A stretch of 64,000 bases of DNA from Bradyrhizobium sp. (GCF_027307225.1 NZ_DAHUXJ010000094.1:1-64000), one strand, 5' to 3'. Shown: positions 27,494-37,065, numbered from the stretch's first letter. Notes: generated by a model from the sequence alone, not told the origin. A program made the numbers and translations.

Positions 27494-27910
27494 GTGTCCA
27501 CATCCGATAGCAACGACATCGAGGAAGGGCTGAGCCTTCTGCCCAAATTCGACGCCAACGGCCTCGTCACCTGCGTCGCCGCTGACGCGGCGACTTCCGA
27601 GGTGCTGATGGTTGCTCACATGAATGAGGAAGCGCTCCGCAGGACCATTGCGAGCGGCGAGGCCTGGTACTACAGCCGGTCGCGCGGGGCGCTGTGGCGG
27701 AAGGGCGAAACCTCCGGCCACATCCAGCGCGTCGTCGAAATGCGCGTCGATTGCGATCAGGACGCGATCCTGATTCGCGTCGAGCAGACCGGCGCTGCCT
27801 GCCACACCGGCCGGCGCTCCTGCTTCTACCGCAAGGTTGAGGCCGCCGAGGGCGGCGCGCGATTGTCGTTCGTGAACGCCGAGCGGCAGTTCGACCCCAA
27901 GGCGGTCTAG
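27494..27910 (+). CDS. hisI: phosphoribosyl-AMP cyclohydrolase
   Basis: 138 residues, stand-alone HisI without the HisE domain. It opens the adenine ring of PR-AMP in histidine synthesis. Metal and zinc residues are visible: DCDQD at 86-90 (Cys87 and three Asp) and CHTGRRSCF (Cys103, Cys110). WYYSRSRGALWRKGETSGH is the substrate-binding segment. I favour GTG at 27494 as start; a TTG at 27449 is the alternative. It is not next to other his genes, as is usual for hisI in this group. Ends just before a dispersed repeat. Confidence 0.95.
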   Translation: MSTSDSNDIEEGLSLLPKFDANGLVTCVAADAATSEVLMVAHMNEEALRRTIASGEAWYYSRSRGALWRKGETSGHIQRVVEMRVDCDQDAILIRVEQTGAACHTGRRSCFYRKVEAAEGGARLSFVNAERQFDPKAV

Positions 27911-27929
27911 GGCAATCACACGTAAGGTT

Positions 27930-28075
27930 TCGTCGTGCCCCGGATGCTGCGCAGGGCGCCACTCTTTGCGGCGCTGTGCACTGCTGGTCCGGTCCATGGA
28001 GGAGGTCGCGTCCACTTGGGTCCCGGCTCCGCGGTGCATCGTGAAGGACGCTGCACCGCGTCCGGGACACGAACT
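27930..28075. repeat. dispersed GTCCGGGACACGA palindromic repeat
   Basis: TCGTGCCCCGGATGCTGCGC near the left end is complementary in outline to GCGTCCGGGACACGA at the right end. Inner segments (TTGGGTCCCGGCTCCGCGGTGC / GCACCGCG) pair again. I recognise this as a repeat seen many times in Bradyrhizobium intergenic regions. It separates hisI from the transglycosylase gene, and no gene is evident within. Confidence 0.7.
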
Positions 28076-28188
28076 CCCTTAACCCACTCTTAACCGTAAT
28101 CACCGCACTGTGAGCCCGCAGGAGCGCGGGTGGGAGCCTTCGTTTCAGGCGGGAAGCGGGTCGTTTCGCGGGGAGCGGAGACCAGACA

Positions 28189-29241
28189 ATGTCGGTCGAC
28201 ACATCGAATGCCTCTGCTGCAGGTGTCGATCCCGCGCGCCTGCGCGTTGCCGGCGCGATCAAGCAGGCCGCCATGTCAAGCGGCATGAGCTTTCAGTACC
28301 TGCTCGCGACCGCCAAGATCGAATCGAATTTCAATCCGGGCGCGGGAGCCTCGACCTCTTCGGCCCACGGGCTGTTTCAGTTCATTGACCAGACCTGGCT
28401 CGCCACGTTCAAGGACGCGGGCGGGCAGCTAGGCTACGGCAGCTATGCCAACATGATCACGCAGTCGTCCGACGGTACCTATTCGGTGGCCGATCCGACC
28501 GCGCGAAAGACGATCATGAAGCTGCGCGACGATCCGACGGTCGCGTCCGATATGGCGGCTGCACTCACCCAGGCCAACAGTTTCAGGTTGACCGGCATGC
28601 TCGGCCGGCGTCCGAACGACAGCGAATTATACATGGCCCATTTCATGGGCGTCGGTGGCGCCGCCAGGCTGATCGGCAATGCCGAGGACAATCCGCAAGC
28701 TTCCGCCGCACGGCTGTTTCCGAATGCCGCGGCTGCCAACCGATCGATCTTCTACGACCGCACCACCGGACGGGCACGCAGCGTATCGGAGGTCTATTCG
28801 GTGCTGCAGCAGCGCTATGCCAGCGCCGCGAGTTCATCTGCAACCCAAAGCGCGATGGCGTCGGTTGGCGGCGATGTCAAGCCGACCATGGCAGTCGCAA
28901 GCGCAAGCCCGGCCGCGCTATCGGCCGATAACGCGGCCTATCTCTCGACATTTCCGGAGACCCGATCCGCCGCGCCGGCAACGACAGCCTCGGCCACGAC
29001 GATGGCAAGTGCCGCTCCCTCGAGCCCGGTCTTCCGTTCACTGTTTCAGGATGGCAGCCGCAGCCAGCCGGTCTCGCAGGCGGTGCGCGAATTGTGGGGC
29101 AACTCGGCGTCGCTGACGTCGGATCCGCCGGCATCCTCTTCTCCGCCTGCACCTTCGACCACGGTGGCGGTCGCGCCAACCGCGGCCACGAGCGGCGGCC
29201 TCGATCTCTTCAGCGATCGCAACGGCACCTTCAGCGGTTGA
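28189..29241 (+). CDS. lytic transglycosylase (SLT domain) without signal peptide
   Basis: 350 residues. The SLT fold is N-terminal: catalytic Glu45 in ATAKIESNFNPGA, followed by STSSAHGLFQFIDQTW and later ELYMAHFMGVGGA, which match the muramidase core. The C-terminal 150 residues are a Ser/Ala/Thr-rich, probably disordered tail ending in GLDLFSDRNGTFSG. There is no hydrophobic leader: the protein begins MSVDTSNASAAGVDPARLRV. GGAGACCAGACA before the ATG supports this start. Export must therefore use another route, or the enzyme works inside. Flagellar-associated transglycosylases of alphaproteobacteria lack Sec signals, a possible analogy. Confidence 0.85.
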   Translation: MSVDTSNASAAGVDPARLRVAGAIKQAAMSSGMSFQYLLATAKIESNFNPGAGASTSSAHGLFQFIDQTWLATFKDAGGQLGYGSYANMITQSSDGTYSVADPTARKTIMKLRDDPTVASDMAAALTQANSFRLTGMLGRRPNDSELYMAHFMGVGGAARLIGNAEDNPQASAARLFPNAAAANRSIFYDRTTGRARSVSEVYSVLQQRYASAASSSATQSAMASVGGDVKPTMAVASASPAALSADNAAYLSTFPETRSAAPATTASATTMASAAPSSPVFRSLFQDGSRSQPVSQAVRELWGNSASLTSDPPASSSPPAPSTTVAVAPTAATSGGLDLFSDRNGTFSG

Positions 29242-29377
29242 TCCGGATTTGAAGGTCTTCGAGCGGCGCCGGCGCCGCAGGCCTTAACAAAACGTCAATG
29301 AAACCAGCCGGTTATAGTGAACGCTTTGTTAAGCGTCGTGGTTTATTTTGTCTTGCACTGGCGCGGAATGAAGGCGC

Positions 29378-29544
29378 CTGGTGCCGCCTATTCGGAGTTC
29401 CTGCGTTGCAAGTCACGAAATCGGTTCAGGAACTCCAAATAGGAAGCGGCACCAGAATTACTAGTTTGCTGGTGCCCTTAGCTTTTCGAAGTTCGTAGTT
29501 GGGGGTGCAGCGATGGGGTACGAACTTCGAAAAGTGGGCACCAG
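29378..29544. repeat. paired-hairpin repeat, copy C
   Basis: Hairpin 1 is 29378-29455: outer stem CTGGTGCCGC, inner stem CTATTCGGAGTTCCTG against CAGGAACTCCAAATAG. The linker is 29456-29468 (AATTACTAGTTTG). Hairpin 2 is 29469-29544: outer CTGGTGCCC / GGGCACCAG, inner CTTTTCGAAGTTCGTA. Total 167 bp. Both outer stems read CTGGTG here instead of CTAGTG, changed on both arms together. It fills most of the 327-bp gap between the transglycosylase and DUF2336 genes. Confidence 0.92.
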
Positions 29545-29568
29545 GGTTTTGCGTAAGCCGGCAGGGCA

Positions 29569-30744
29569 ATGATCGTTCGGCAGTTCATCAGTTGGATTAA
29601 GACGGCACCGGCAGGCGAACGCGCCGAGGCGACGCGTGCTTTGGCGCGGGCCTGGCTCATCTCCGATCTTTCCGAAGACGACCGCGCAGCCGCCGAGGGC
29701 GCGCTGCTGATGCTGCTTGACGATCCGTCGCCGCTGGTGCGCCGGGCGATGGCGGACGTTTTCGCACGCAGTTACGAAGCTCCCGCGGCCATTGTGCAGG
29801 CGCTGGCGCTCGATCAGCCGTCCGTCGCTCTGCAGATCCTCGAACATTCGCCGCTTCTGATCGATGCCGACCTTGTTGACATTGTCGCGACCGCCGGCGG
29901 CGAGATGCAATGCGCGATCGCGCGCCGCATCAATTTGCCGGCTTCCGTCGGCGCCGCGATCGCCGAGGTCGGCTCGGCCGCGGCGGCGCTGGAACTGATC
30001 GAAAACGCCTATGCGGAACTGGCGCCATTTTCCTGGGACCGCATTGTCGAGCGTCACGGTCATCTCGCGGCGATCCGGGAATCGATGCTGGAACTGGAAG
30101 ACCTCCCCGCAGCAACGCGGGTCGCGCTGGTCGCCAAGCTGTCGGACACGCTCGCGCAATTCGTTGTCGCCAAGAACTGGCTGAGCGCCGACCGCGCCGA
30201 ACGGGTGGCAGGCGAGGCGCGCGACCGCTCGACGGTCAGCATCGCGGCTTCCTCGCGCGGCGATGACATGCGCGGCCTGATCGCGCATTTGCGCGCGACC
30301 GCCCAGCTCACGGCGGGCCTGATCCTGCGTGCGCTACTGTCAGGCAATCTCGAACTGTTCGAAGCCGCGCTCTGCGAATTGTCCGGCCTGCCGGGTAGCC
30401 GCGTCTCGTCGCTGTTGCTCGACCGCGGCGAGGCGAGCCTGGTGGCGCTGCTGAAACGGGCGGGCCTGCCGGAATCGACCTTCGCTGCATTCCGCGCGGC
30501 GCTTGAGGTTATTCACGAGACCGGCTTTACCGATACGCTCGGTGGGGCCGCGAGGCTGCGCCGCCGCATGGTCGAACGCGTGCTGACGCAATGCGAGACC
30601 GATCACAACGTGACCGATCCGCTTCTCATCCTGCTCAGGCGCTTCGCAACTGAATCGGCGCGGGAAGAGGCGCGCCTGTTCTGCGAGGAACTGGCGGCGG
30701 AGGAAGCCGTCGCGTTTGAGCCACAAGGGCTGATCGCGGCGTAG
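29569..30744 (+). CDS. DUF2336 domain protein
   Basis: 391-residue, almost wholly alpha-helical cytosolic protein. HEAT-like helical pairs are visible (EGALLMLLDDPSPLVRRAMA, DVFARSYEAPAAIVQALALD), characteristic of DUF2336 proteins in Alphaproteobacteria. These are poorly characterised; the HEAT-type scaffold suggests protein-protein contact. The ATG at 29569 follows GGCAGGGCA and begins 25 bp after repeat copy C. It faces the Hpt/response-regulator operon on the other strand, so a signalling link is possible but rests only on position. Confidence 0.8.
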   Translation: MIVRQFISWIKTAPAGERAEATRALARAWLISDLSEDDRAAAEGALLMLLDDPSPLVRRAMADVFARSYEAPAAIVQALALDQPSVALQILEHSPLLIDADLVDIVATAGGEMQCAIARRINLPASVGAAIAEVGSAAAALELIENAYAELAPFSWDRIVERHGHLAAIRESMLELEDLPAATRVALVAKLSDTLAQFVVAKNWLSADRAERVAGEARDRSTVSIAASSRGDDMRGLIAHLRATAQLTAGLILRALLSGNLELFEAALCELSGLPGSRVSSLLLDRGEASLVALLKRAGLPESTFAAFRAALEVIHETGFTDTLGGAARLRRRMVERVLTQCETDHNVTDPLLILLRRFATESAREEARLFCEELAAEEAVAFEPQGLIAA

Positions 30745-30830
30745 AAATATATCAGCGGGGCGACCGGGGCCTGCCCGTCATTTCAATAATCTTCCTTGAA
30801 GTTGCCAACGCTGCAGCTAGCCGCCGGGCG

Positions 30831-31406
30831 CTAATCCGCCGGCGCGATGCTCGGCGCCATAACAGCTTCGAGATGCTCGGGCCGGTCGTGGTTGACGCGC
30901 GCGAGATAGTCGTCCGCGACACCGCGCAGGCGCTTGCTCAGCTCGTGCGAGATGCTGATGGTGTCGAGCTTGGTGTGCTCGTGCACGATCGCCTGAATGG
31001 CGTTGATGTGGTGCGCGATCAGGTCAGCTGGCACGCGCGCAAGATCGGGCGCATGTTCGATGATCCGGCAGAGGCTCTCGGCGACGGCGCCAGCCGGCGG
31101 ATAGCCAAAGGTCACCGCATCGCCCTTGAGGTCATGGGCAGCGCGAAACAGTTCGTCGCGCGACTTATCGGTAAAGCCGTTCTTGAGAATGGCGGCGTGG
31201 GCATCGGCCAGCCGTCCGACTTCGATCTCCATCCATTGCCGGAATTCGCCGGACAGGTCGGATAACGCCTTTTCCGCGCGCGCAACGGGATCATCGATAT
31301 CGTCGTCGGCGACGCGCCGCAGCACCTTGCGCAGGGGGTTGGGCTGCGTGATCACATGGTGATCGGTGAATTTCTTGACCTCGATGTCGGATTTGCTGTT
31401 CGCCAT
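30831..31406 (-). CDS. Hpt (histidine phosphotransfer) domain protein
   Basis: 191-residue helical protein. The phospho-accepting residue is His91 in FRAAHDLKGDAVTFG, the defining Hpt motif, followed by a helix with AVAESLCRIIEHAP. The N-terminal 60 residues are charged and may be a docking segment. It begins 12 bp after the stop of the response regulator on the same strand, forming a two-gene operon. No sensor kinase is in the window, so the upstream phosphodonor is elsewhere. Confidence 0.85.
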   Translation of the reverse strand: MANSKSDIEVKKFTDHHVITQPNPLRKVLRRVADDDIDDPVARAEKALSDLSGEFRQWMEIEVGRLADAHAAILKNGFTDKSRDELFRAAHDLKGDAVTFGYPPAGAVAESLCRIIEHAPDLARVPADLIAHHINAIQAIVHEHTKLDTISISHELSKRLRGVADDYLARVNHDRPEHLEAVMAPSIAPAD

Positions 31407-31418
31407 GTGCTTTCTTCA

Positions 31419-31964
31419 CTAGACGCCCGATCGGGCCTTGTCGAGCAGCGAGGGCTGCTGAAGGATTTCAAACTCGCCGCCGACGCGCCGTTCGGGCCCG
31501 ATATAGGCGCCGTTGGTGTTGCGCCTGCGGTCCGGGCCGAAATAGGTCTTGGTCTTGATGAACGGCCGCGGATTGGCGACGACGTTCAGGATGCGCTGAT
31601 ACAGCCCCTTGGCGGAAATCGGCTTGGCGAGGAATTCGGTGACACCGGCATCGCGCGCCACCGTGACGCGGCGCTTCTCGGAATGACCGGTCAGCATGAT
31701 GATGGGGGCGTAAGGGTTGCCCTTGGATTCCGGCTGCCGGATCATCTGCGCGAGCTCGAGCCCGTCGAAGATCGGCATCGCCCAGTCGGTGATGACGATG
31801 TCCGGCACATAGTGGGTGTACATTTCAAGCGCGGTCGCGCCGTCTTCGGCTTCATAGGCCTCGCGCGCGCCGAACGAATGCAACAGCGTCCGCAGGATGC
31901 GGCGCATGTGCGGATTGTCGTCGGAAATCAGGAACCGGAGCTTGTTGAAATCGATACGGAACAT
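31419..31964 (-). CDS. CheY-like single-domain response regulator
   Basis: 181 residues. A receiver domain carries acidic pair Asp15-Asp16 (LISDDNPHM), phospho-acceptor Asp60 (VITDWAMP), Thr/Ser switch region (IIMLTGHSE) and Lys114 (FLAKP). After it, a 60-residue tail contains two FGPDRRR/IGPERRV-type motifs rather than an output domain, a form seen in alphaproteobacterial receiver proteins. ATG 31964 (FRIDFNKLR) is preferred over an in-frame start at 31988. It is the first gene of the operon with the Hpt protein. Likely phosphorelay partners of each other. Confidence 0.87.
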   Translation of the reverse strand: MFRIDFNKLRFLISDDNPHMRRILRTLLHSFGAREAYEAEDGATALEMYTHYVPDIVITDWAMPIFDGLELAQMIRQPESKGNPYAPIIMLTGHSEKRRVTVARDAGVTEFLAKPISAKGLYQRILNVVANPRPFIKTKTYFGPDRRRNTNGAYIGPERRVGGEFEILQQPSLLDKARSGV

Positions 31965-32079
31965 GGCGGTGCCTTCGGGGACACGCATACGCTGGTATAC
32001 GCACCGTTAACCATATGCCTGCTGCGTTAAGGAATGGTTGCGATTGGCGGAGCCGGCGGTATCGATTTAAGGCCGCTTA

Positions 32080-32151
32080 TTAGTGGTCCGATTCCGAAGT
32101 TCGCATCGGAGGGGCCGCAACAGCTTGCGAACTTCGGAATCGGAGCTCTAG
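32080..32151. repeat. single hairpin of the paired-repeat family, copy D
   Basis: One 72-bp inverted repeat. The left arm TTAGTGGTCC-GATTCCGAAGTTCGCA pairs with the right arm TGCGAACTTCGGAATC-GGAGCTCTAG. Its inner stem matches those of copy A (first hairpin) and the orphan half-hairpin at 11206. The last CTAG supplies the stop codon of nadK on the minus strand (TAG at 32150-32148). Confidence 0.88.
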
Positions 32152-32927
32152 CCGCCGAATTGTTCGCGCAGGATGCGTTCTTCGAGGCTGTGACCGGGAT
32201 CGAACAGCATTCGCATCGAAATGGTTTTGTCGGACAGGATCTCGACACGGCGAACGTCGCGGGCCTCGTCGTGGTCGGCCACCGCGGCCACCGGTCGCTT
32301 GTCGCCTTCGAGCACCTCGATGACGACGAAGGCGGTGTTGGGCAACAGCGCACCGCGCCAGCGCCTCGGCCGAAACGGGCTGATCGGCGTCAAGGCGAGG
32401 AGAGGGGCATTGATCGGCAGGATCGGTCCCTGTGCCGAAAGATTGTAGGCGGTCGAGCCGGCCGGCGTTGCCACCAGGACGCCGTCGGCGATCAACTCCG
32501 GCATACGTTCGTGTTCGTCGATCAGGATCCGCAAGCGCGCTGCCTGATAGGCCTGACGAAACAGGGACACTTCGTTGATGGCGTGATGCAGGTGAATGTC
32601 GCCATTCGCATCGGTGGCGCGCATCAGGAGCGGATTGATCAGAGTCTCGCGCGCCGCCGCCAGACGTTCGTGCAGGCGATGCAGCGCGAATTCGTTCATC
32701 AGAAAGCCGACCGTGCCGCGATGCATGCCGTAGATCGGCTTGCCGGTGCGCATGTGCTGATGCAGCGTCTGCAGCATCAAGCCATCGCCGCCAAGCGCGA
32801 CCACGACATCCGCATCTGCCGGATCGCGATTGCCGTACAGGGCCGCGAGCCGCCCCAGAGCCTCCTGGGCTTCGGCGCCCGGGCTGGCGACAAAGGCAAT
32901 CCGGTCGTATGGCTGGGCTGTGCTCAT
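32148..32927 (-). CDS. nadK: NAD kinase
   Basis: 259 residues; phosphorylates NAD to NADP. The catalytic GGDG motif is at 46-49 ([12 protein letters not shown]). The NEV motif ([10 protein letters not shown]) and the [16 protein letters not shown] loop are intact. The frame continues upstream to 33188, but ATG 32927 gives the normal family length and start ([16 protein letters not shown]). The stop codon TAG lies inside the terminal CTAG of repeat D, and the last codons read FGG before it. Divergent from the S10 peptidase gene. Confidence 0.95.
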   Translation of the reverse strand: MSTAQPYDRIAFVASPGAEAQEALGRLAALYGNRDPADADVVVALGGDGLMLQTLHQHMRTGKPIYGMHRGTVGFLMNEFALHRLHERLAAARETLINPLLMRATDANGDIHLHHAINEVSLFRQAYQAARLRILIDEHERMPELIADGVLVATPAGSTAYNLSAQGPILPINAPLLALTPISPFRPRRWRGALLPNTAFVVIEVLEGDKRPVAAVADHDEARDVRRVEILSDKTISMRMLFDPGHSLEERILREQFGG

Positions 32928-33111
32928 GAAGTTGTGAAGGCGTCCTGTGGGTGGATGGTCGTCTATACGACCTTGTTTGGACTTGTCGAGACGATTGCCG
33001 GGAGGGTTGTCACGGTTTTGGACCAAAATCGCCGCTCCCGTAAAATAACATGCTTCCACGCGTATAAAATGGCTGGGACTGCGTTGGTGCGAGAAGTTGG
33101 AGAAAAGATTA

Positions 33112-34689
33112 ATGTCTATCCGGCCTGCGACCCCTGCGACTTTCGGCCTTGTGCCCGCGGTTCTTGCTGTTGTCATGCTTGCGCTCATGGGCGGCGCGGG
33201 GGCTCAGGACGCCAGGCACGAGCCGCTGTCCCAGGCAACCTCCGCTTCGCCACCTTCCGGCCAGAAAGCGGGACAATCGGCTTCGCGCAGTGGCGCCGCA
33301 ACGATGGCCGAGACACGCCGGCTGCCGGAGGACTCCACCACCAAGCACAGCATCAACGTGAGCGGGCGGACGCTCGCCTTCACCGCGACCGCGGGCTCGC
33401 TTCGCCTCTTCAACGGAAAGGGAGAGCCGCAAGCGGATATCGCTTATACGGCCTATCAGCTTGACGGCGCCGATCCGCACAGCCGTCCCGTAACGTTCTT
33501 TTTCAATGGCGGTCCCGGCGCGTCTTCGGCTTATTTGCAGTTTGGCTGTGCGGGCCCCTGGCGCCTGCCAATCGAAGGCGAGGCCGCGATTGCTTCGGCG
33601 TCGCCTGAATTGAAACCGAACGCCGAAACCTGGCTGGACTTTACCGATCTCGTCTTCATCGACCCCGTCGATACCGGCTATAGCCGCTTCGTCTCGACCG
33701 AGGAGGACGTCCGCAAGCATTTCTTCTCGGTCGATGGCGACGTCAACGCGATGGCCGTCGCCATCCGCCGTTATCTCGAAAAGTACGATCGCCTGCTGTC
33801 GCCCAAATTCATCGTCGGTGAAAGCTACAGCGGCATTCGCGGGCCGAAGCTGGTTCGCGAGCTGGAAAAGGAGCAGGGCGTCGGCGTCCGCGGATTGATC
33901 CTGATATCGCCGGTGTTCGATTTCCGCGAGTTCGGCGGCACGAGCATCCTGCAATATGTCATAAGTTTGCCGTCAATGGCGGCGGTCGCGCGGGAGGCCA
34001 AACATTCCGTCACGCGCGCCGACATGGCGGACGTCGAGACCTACGCGCGGAGCGATTTCATCGCCGATCTGATCAAGGGGGAAGCCGACAAGGAGGCGAC
34101 GACGCGGCTCGCCGACCGCGTTTCGGCGCTGACGGGCATTGATCAGGCCGTCACCCGCCAGCTGGCCGGGCGTCTCGATGTTTCCGAGTTTCGCCGCGAA
34201 TTCGATCGCCGCGATGGCAAGGTGACCGGCCGCTATGACGGCTCCGTGCTCGGCTTCGATCCCGATCCCGATTCAAGCCAGGCCCGTTTTCCCGATCCGT
34301 CCGGCGATCCGCTGATCGCGCCGCTGACCAGCGCTGCGGTCGATCTTACCCGGCGTACGCTCAACTGGCGTCCCGATGGTCCTTATCACCTGCTCAACGG
34401 TTCGGTTGAGCACTCCTGGGATTTCGGACGCGGATTAAATCCGCCCCAATCGATTTCCCAACTCCGGCAGATCCTTGCGTTCGATCCGAAGCTGAAGCTT
34501 CTGGTCGGGCACGGATTGTTCGATCTTGCCACGCCATACTTCGGCTCGAAGATCTGGCTCGATCAGTTGCCTGCCTATGCGTCACCAGATCGGGTGAAGC
34601 TTGTGGTCTATCCCGGAGGCCACATGTTTTATTCGCGCGACGGCTCGCGCCAGGCTTTCCGCGCCGAAGCCGAGGCCCTGATGAAATAG
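33112..34689 (+). CDS. S10-family serine carboxypeptidase-like exported protein
   Basis: 525 residues with a signal peptide ([20 protein letters not shown], cleavage near GAQD), then an alpha/beta hydrolase. Oxyanion segment [17 protein letters not shown] and the triad Ser238 ([11 protein letters not shown]), Asp471 ([10 protein letters not shown]) and His504 (YPGGHMFY) match peptidase family S10. It is therefore probably a periplasmic carboxypeptidase. The ATG at 33112 has TTGGAGAAAAG upstream; an in-frame TTG at 33097 is inside that site. Convergent with the serine hydrolase at 34705, separated by 15 bp. Physiological substrate unknown. Confidence 0.9.
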   Translation: MSIRPATPATFGLVPAVLAVVMLALMGGAGAQDARHEPLSQATSASPPSGQKAGQSASRSGAATMAETRRLPEDSTTKHSINVSGRTLAFTATAGSLRLFNGKGEPQADIAYTAYQLDGADPHSRPVTFFFNGGPGASSAYLQFGCAGPWRLPIEGEAAIASASPELKPNAETWLDFTDLVFIDPVDTGYSRFVSTEEDVRKHFFSVDGDVNAMAVAIRRYLEKYDRLLSPKFIVGESYSGIRGPKLVRELEKEQGVGVRGLILISPVFDFREFGGTSILQYVISLPSMAAVAREAKHSVTRADMADVETYARSDFIADLIKGEADKEATTRLADRVSALTGIDQAVTRQLAGRLDVSEFRREFDRRDGKVTGRYDGSVLGFDPDPDSSQARFPDPSGDPLIAPLTSAAVDLTRRTLNWRPDGPYHLLNGSVEHSWDFGRGLNPPQSISQLRQILAFDPKLKLLVGHGLFDLATPYFGSKIWLDQLPAYASPDRVKLVVYPGGHMFYSRDGSRQAFRAEAEALMK

Positions 34690-34704
34690 GGTCAGAAGCC
34701 GTGC

Positions 34705-36087
34705 TCAGCGGGAGCGACGCTTTTGCGGCGCGTATCTGCGCTCGATTTCGGTAGTTACTGCTTTGCTCGGCCTCACATTGACACCCGCCAGCCAGATGTC
34801 GGTGACAGCGCCGGATTTGCCGCGCGATCGGCGAACAGTCTCGCCATGGCTGCCATAGCCATTCGCCGAGACGATCCGGCCGGCGTCGCGCCCGGTAATT
34901 TCGATTTCAGAGGCATCCATAAAGGGATTGTTGAAATGCGGAATGGCCGCGATCACCCTGTTTCCCATGGGTACTAGATCGACGGCGCCCCACATCGTCC
35001 ACCAGCGGCCGGCCCAATCGCGCAGGTTTCGGTCGGGCGCGCCGCGGGTCTTGAATGCCCGGAGTATTTGCATGCAGCCATCCAGCCAGAACGGCGCCCC
35101 GCCGTCGATGGAATTGCTCAAAAGGGTGATGCTGACCTCGCAAGCGGGTATCACGATAGTGCGAGAGAGATAACCCTGGAAGCCGCCGCCATGGCCGAAC
35201 CAGTCCCATCCATCGGTTTGACCGATGTTGACCCCCAGGCCGTAATACGCCTCGAAGCTCATCGGAATGCGCCAATGTTTTCGCGTCATTTCCCGACGAG
35301 ATGCTGCCGCAATCACGCTCTGTTTCGCGCTCGGCGCCAGCTGGGCAAAAAAGCGTGCTGTATCGGCGGCTGTGCTGACGAAGCCTGCAGCTGAGCGAAT
35401 CGCGTGCGTTGGATTATCGCCGGGAAGGACAAAACGCCGTCCGGCAGGTTGTTGTCGCAGGTGACCTCGTGCAAAGGGAACGCCCTTGGGGAGCGGCGTA
35501 TCTGGCAGGGTTTCCTTGAGCCCGCCGGCGTCGATGATCTCGCGCTTGATCCAGGAAGTGTAGGGCTCGCCGGTGACGGCCTCCATCACGAGGCCGAGCA
35601 GGCCGAAGCCATGATTGGAATATTTGAAGCGCGTGTTGGACTCGATGGTTGTGGGCTGTTGAAGTTCGGCCATCAGCTCCTTTGCGTTCAGATAGTCGCG
35701 TCGATCGATGAATTGCCCGGAATCGACACCGTCACGCGTAAGGCCGGCGCTGTGCGAGAGGACTTGCGCAATCGTCGTCTCGGCGACCTGTTGATGCAGT
35801 GCCGTGACATATTGTCCAACGGGATCGTCGAGCCGCAATTTGCGTTGCTCGCGCAACTTCATAATTCCAGCGGACGTGAAGCTCTTCGAATGTGACGCGA
35901 TCCGGAAACGGTGGCGCGGCGTGAGCTTCTCGCCGGTATCGAGGTTGGCTACGCCGAACGCCCGCTCGGTAACGACTGCGCCCCGATGGGTTACAGCGAT
36001 GATGCATCCTGGCTGCTGCGACGCCATCACCTGAAATTCAAGCCAGTCGCAGATATAGTCGACCGCCGATCGTAGCCACGGATTCAC
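34705..36087 (-). CDS. serine hydrolase, beta-lactamase class C/AmpC-fold
   Basis: 460 residues. The SxxK motif is Ser65-His-Ser-Lys68 (RIASHSKSFTS), the second motif Tyr156-Ser-Asn (RFKYSNHGFG) and the third HGGG (WFGHGGGFQGYLS). This is the esterase/DD-peptidase-like branch, not a proven beta-lactamase. A C-terminal beta-rich domain of about 110 residues follows the fold. I choose GTG at 36087 because AGGGAGATCGC lies directly upstream; a TTG at 36132 would add 15 residues. No signal peptide is evident from either start, so it is probably cytosolic. Substrate unknown. Confidence 0.85.
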   Translation of the reverse strand: MNPWLRSAVDYICDWLEFQVMASQQPGCIIAVTHRGAVVTERAFGVANLDTGEKLTPRHRFRIASHSKSFTSAGIMKLREQRKLRLDDPVGQYVTALHQQVAETTIAQVLSHSAGLTRDGVDSGQFIDRRDYLNAKELMAELQQPTTIESNTRFKYSNHGFGLLGLVMEAVTGEPYTSWIKREIIDAGGLKETLPDTPLPKGVPFARGHLRQQPAGRRFVLPGDNPTHAIRSAAGFVSTAADTARFFAQLAPSAKQSVIAAASRREMTRKHWRIPMSFEAYYGLGVNIGQTDGWDWFGHGGGFQGYLSRTIVIPACEVSITLLSNSIDGGAPFWLDGCMQILRAFKTRGAPDRNLRDWAGRWWTMWGAVDLVPMGNRVIAAIPHFNNPFMDASEIEITGRDAGRIVSANGYGSHGETVRRSRGKSGAVTDIWLAGVNVRPSKAVTTEIERRYAPQKRRSR

Positions 36088-36138
36088 GGCGCGATCTCCC
36101 TGGAAAACCAATGGTGCGGGCGCGCTTCGCAATAGGTG

Positions 36139-36176
36139 AAAAACAAAACCGGCGCAACCCGTACAGGTTGCGCCGG
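36139..36176 (-). terminator. strong intrinsic terminator after the TPR gene
   Basis: Perfect 11-bp inverted repeat CCGGCGCAACC / GGTTGCGCCGG with a 6-nt loop. Read on the minus strand it is followed by TTTTGTTTTT, the classical intrinsic form. It lies 35 bp beyond the stop at 36211. Confidence 0.85.
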
Positions 36177-36210
36177 CCAGAACGTCCCTGAAACGTAAGC
36201 TGTCCCGATA

Positions 36211-36756
36211 TCAGTAAACCAGGCCGGTGCCCGCGGGCTGCTCGAGCGCCATGGCGAGCGACTTGTATTCGGCGCAGTCGGTGCCGCAAATCTGCTTGAT
36301 GCGGCTCAAATGATATTGCGCGGATTCGCGATTGCCCTGTTCGAGCTGCCACAGGCCGTAATACTGCCAGGTGCGGACGTGGTTCGGGTCCGCCTGAAGC
36401 GCGCGCTCGTACCAGACCTGCGAGACCCTGTAGTCGCCGAGCTTGCGGTAGGAGTAACCGATCAGATTGGCGACGTCGGCGACGTCGTCCCGGCCGAGCG
36501 CCTTCAATTCGGCGATCGCCGAAGTGTAGTCGTGGCGGTCGTAGATCGTCGCGTAGGCGGCTCGGTAGCCTTCGAGGAATTTCTGATCCTCGATGCTCGA
36601 ACTCTTGCCATGCTTCTTTTTCTTGGCCTTGCCCGAGTCGGACGGCGGGGAGGGCGTATCACCGCCGGCGGCCTTGGCAACACTGACCATGGGACCCGCC
36701 ACCGTCGCGGCGGCGAACATCGCAAGGGTCAAAAGTCGGATCGCAATTTTGGGCAT
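36211..36756 (-). CDS. exported tetratricopeptide-repeat protein
   Basis: 181 residues. A signal peptide (IAIRLLTLAMFAAATVAGPM, cleavage near AKAAG) is followed by a Lys-rich linker (KAKKKKHGKSSS) and about three TPR-like helical pairs, e.g. VANLIGYSYRKLGDYRVSQV then WYERALQADPNHVRTW. Two Cys near the C-terminus (QICGTDC) could form a disulfide. Probably a periplasmic scaffold. The gene has its own strong terminator and divergent upstream region. A common conserved-hypothetical type in Bradyrhizobium. Confidence 0.85.
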   Translation of the reverse strand: MPKIAIRLLTLAMFAAATVAGPMVSVAKAAGGDTPSPPSDSGKAKKKKHGKSSSIEDQKFLEGYRAAYATIYDRHDYTSAIAELKALGRDDVADVANLIGYSYRKLGDYRVSQVWYERALQADPNHVRTWQYYGLWQLEQGNRESAQYHLSRIKQICGTDCAEYKSLAMALEQPAGTGLVY

Positions 36757-37065
36757 GCGTTTCTCCTGATTTCAGTCAAGGGCAAGCCTACATCGGAGCC
36801 CCTCAGTCTGAACACCCGCTGTCGTCGATCATTCCAACGGCATTTTTTTGTGCTTTTCGGGAATTTTTTCGTGCGAGACGCGTCAGGACGCGAGTCGTTC
36901 TGCGTTCCCGTTGCCGAACATGACCAGAAATTCATCGAGATGAACGAAGGCCGTTGCTCGGCTTCAGGACGGGTTCAGAGACCGCCTTCTATGGTCGCAA
37001 CATGATCGACGAGCCCGGCCATTCCGGCCGGCATCCTCCGGGATCCCTTTCGAAAGGAGCTTTCC
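36757..37065. other. intergenic region between TPR gene and small basic protein
   Basis: 309 bp. It must contain divergent promoters for both neighbours. T-rich tracts at about 36840-36870 (CATTTTTTTG, GAATTTTTTCG) and a GGCCATTCCGGCCGG palindrome near 37018 are visible. No convincing reading frame or structured RNA was seen. Confidence 0.4.
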
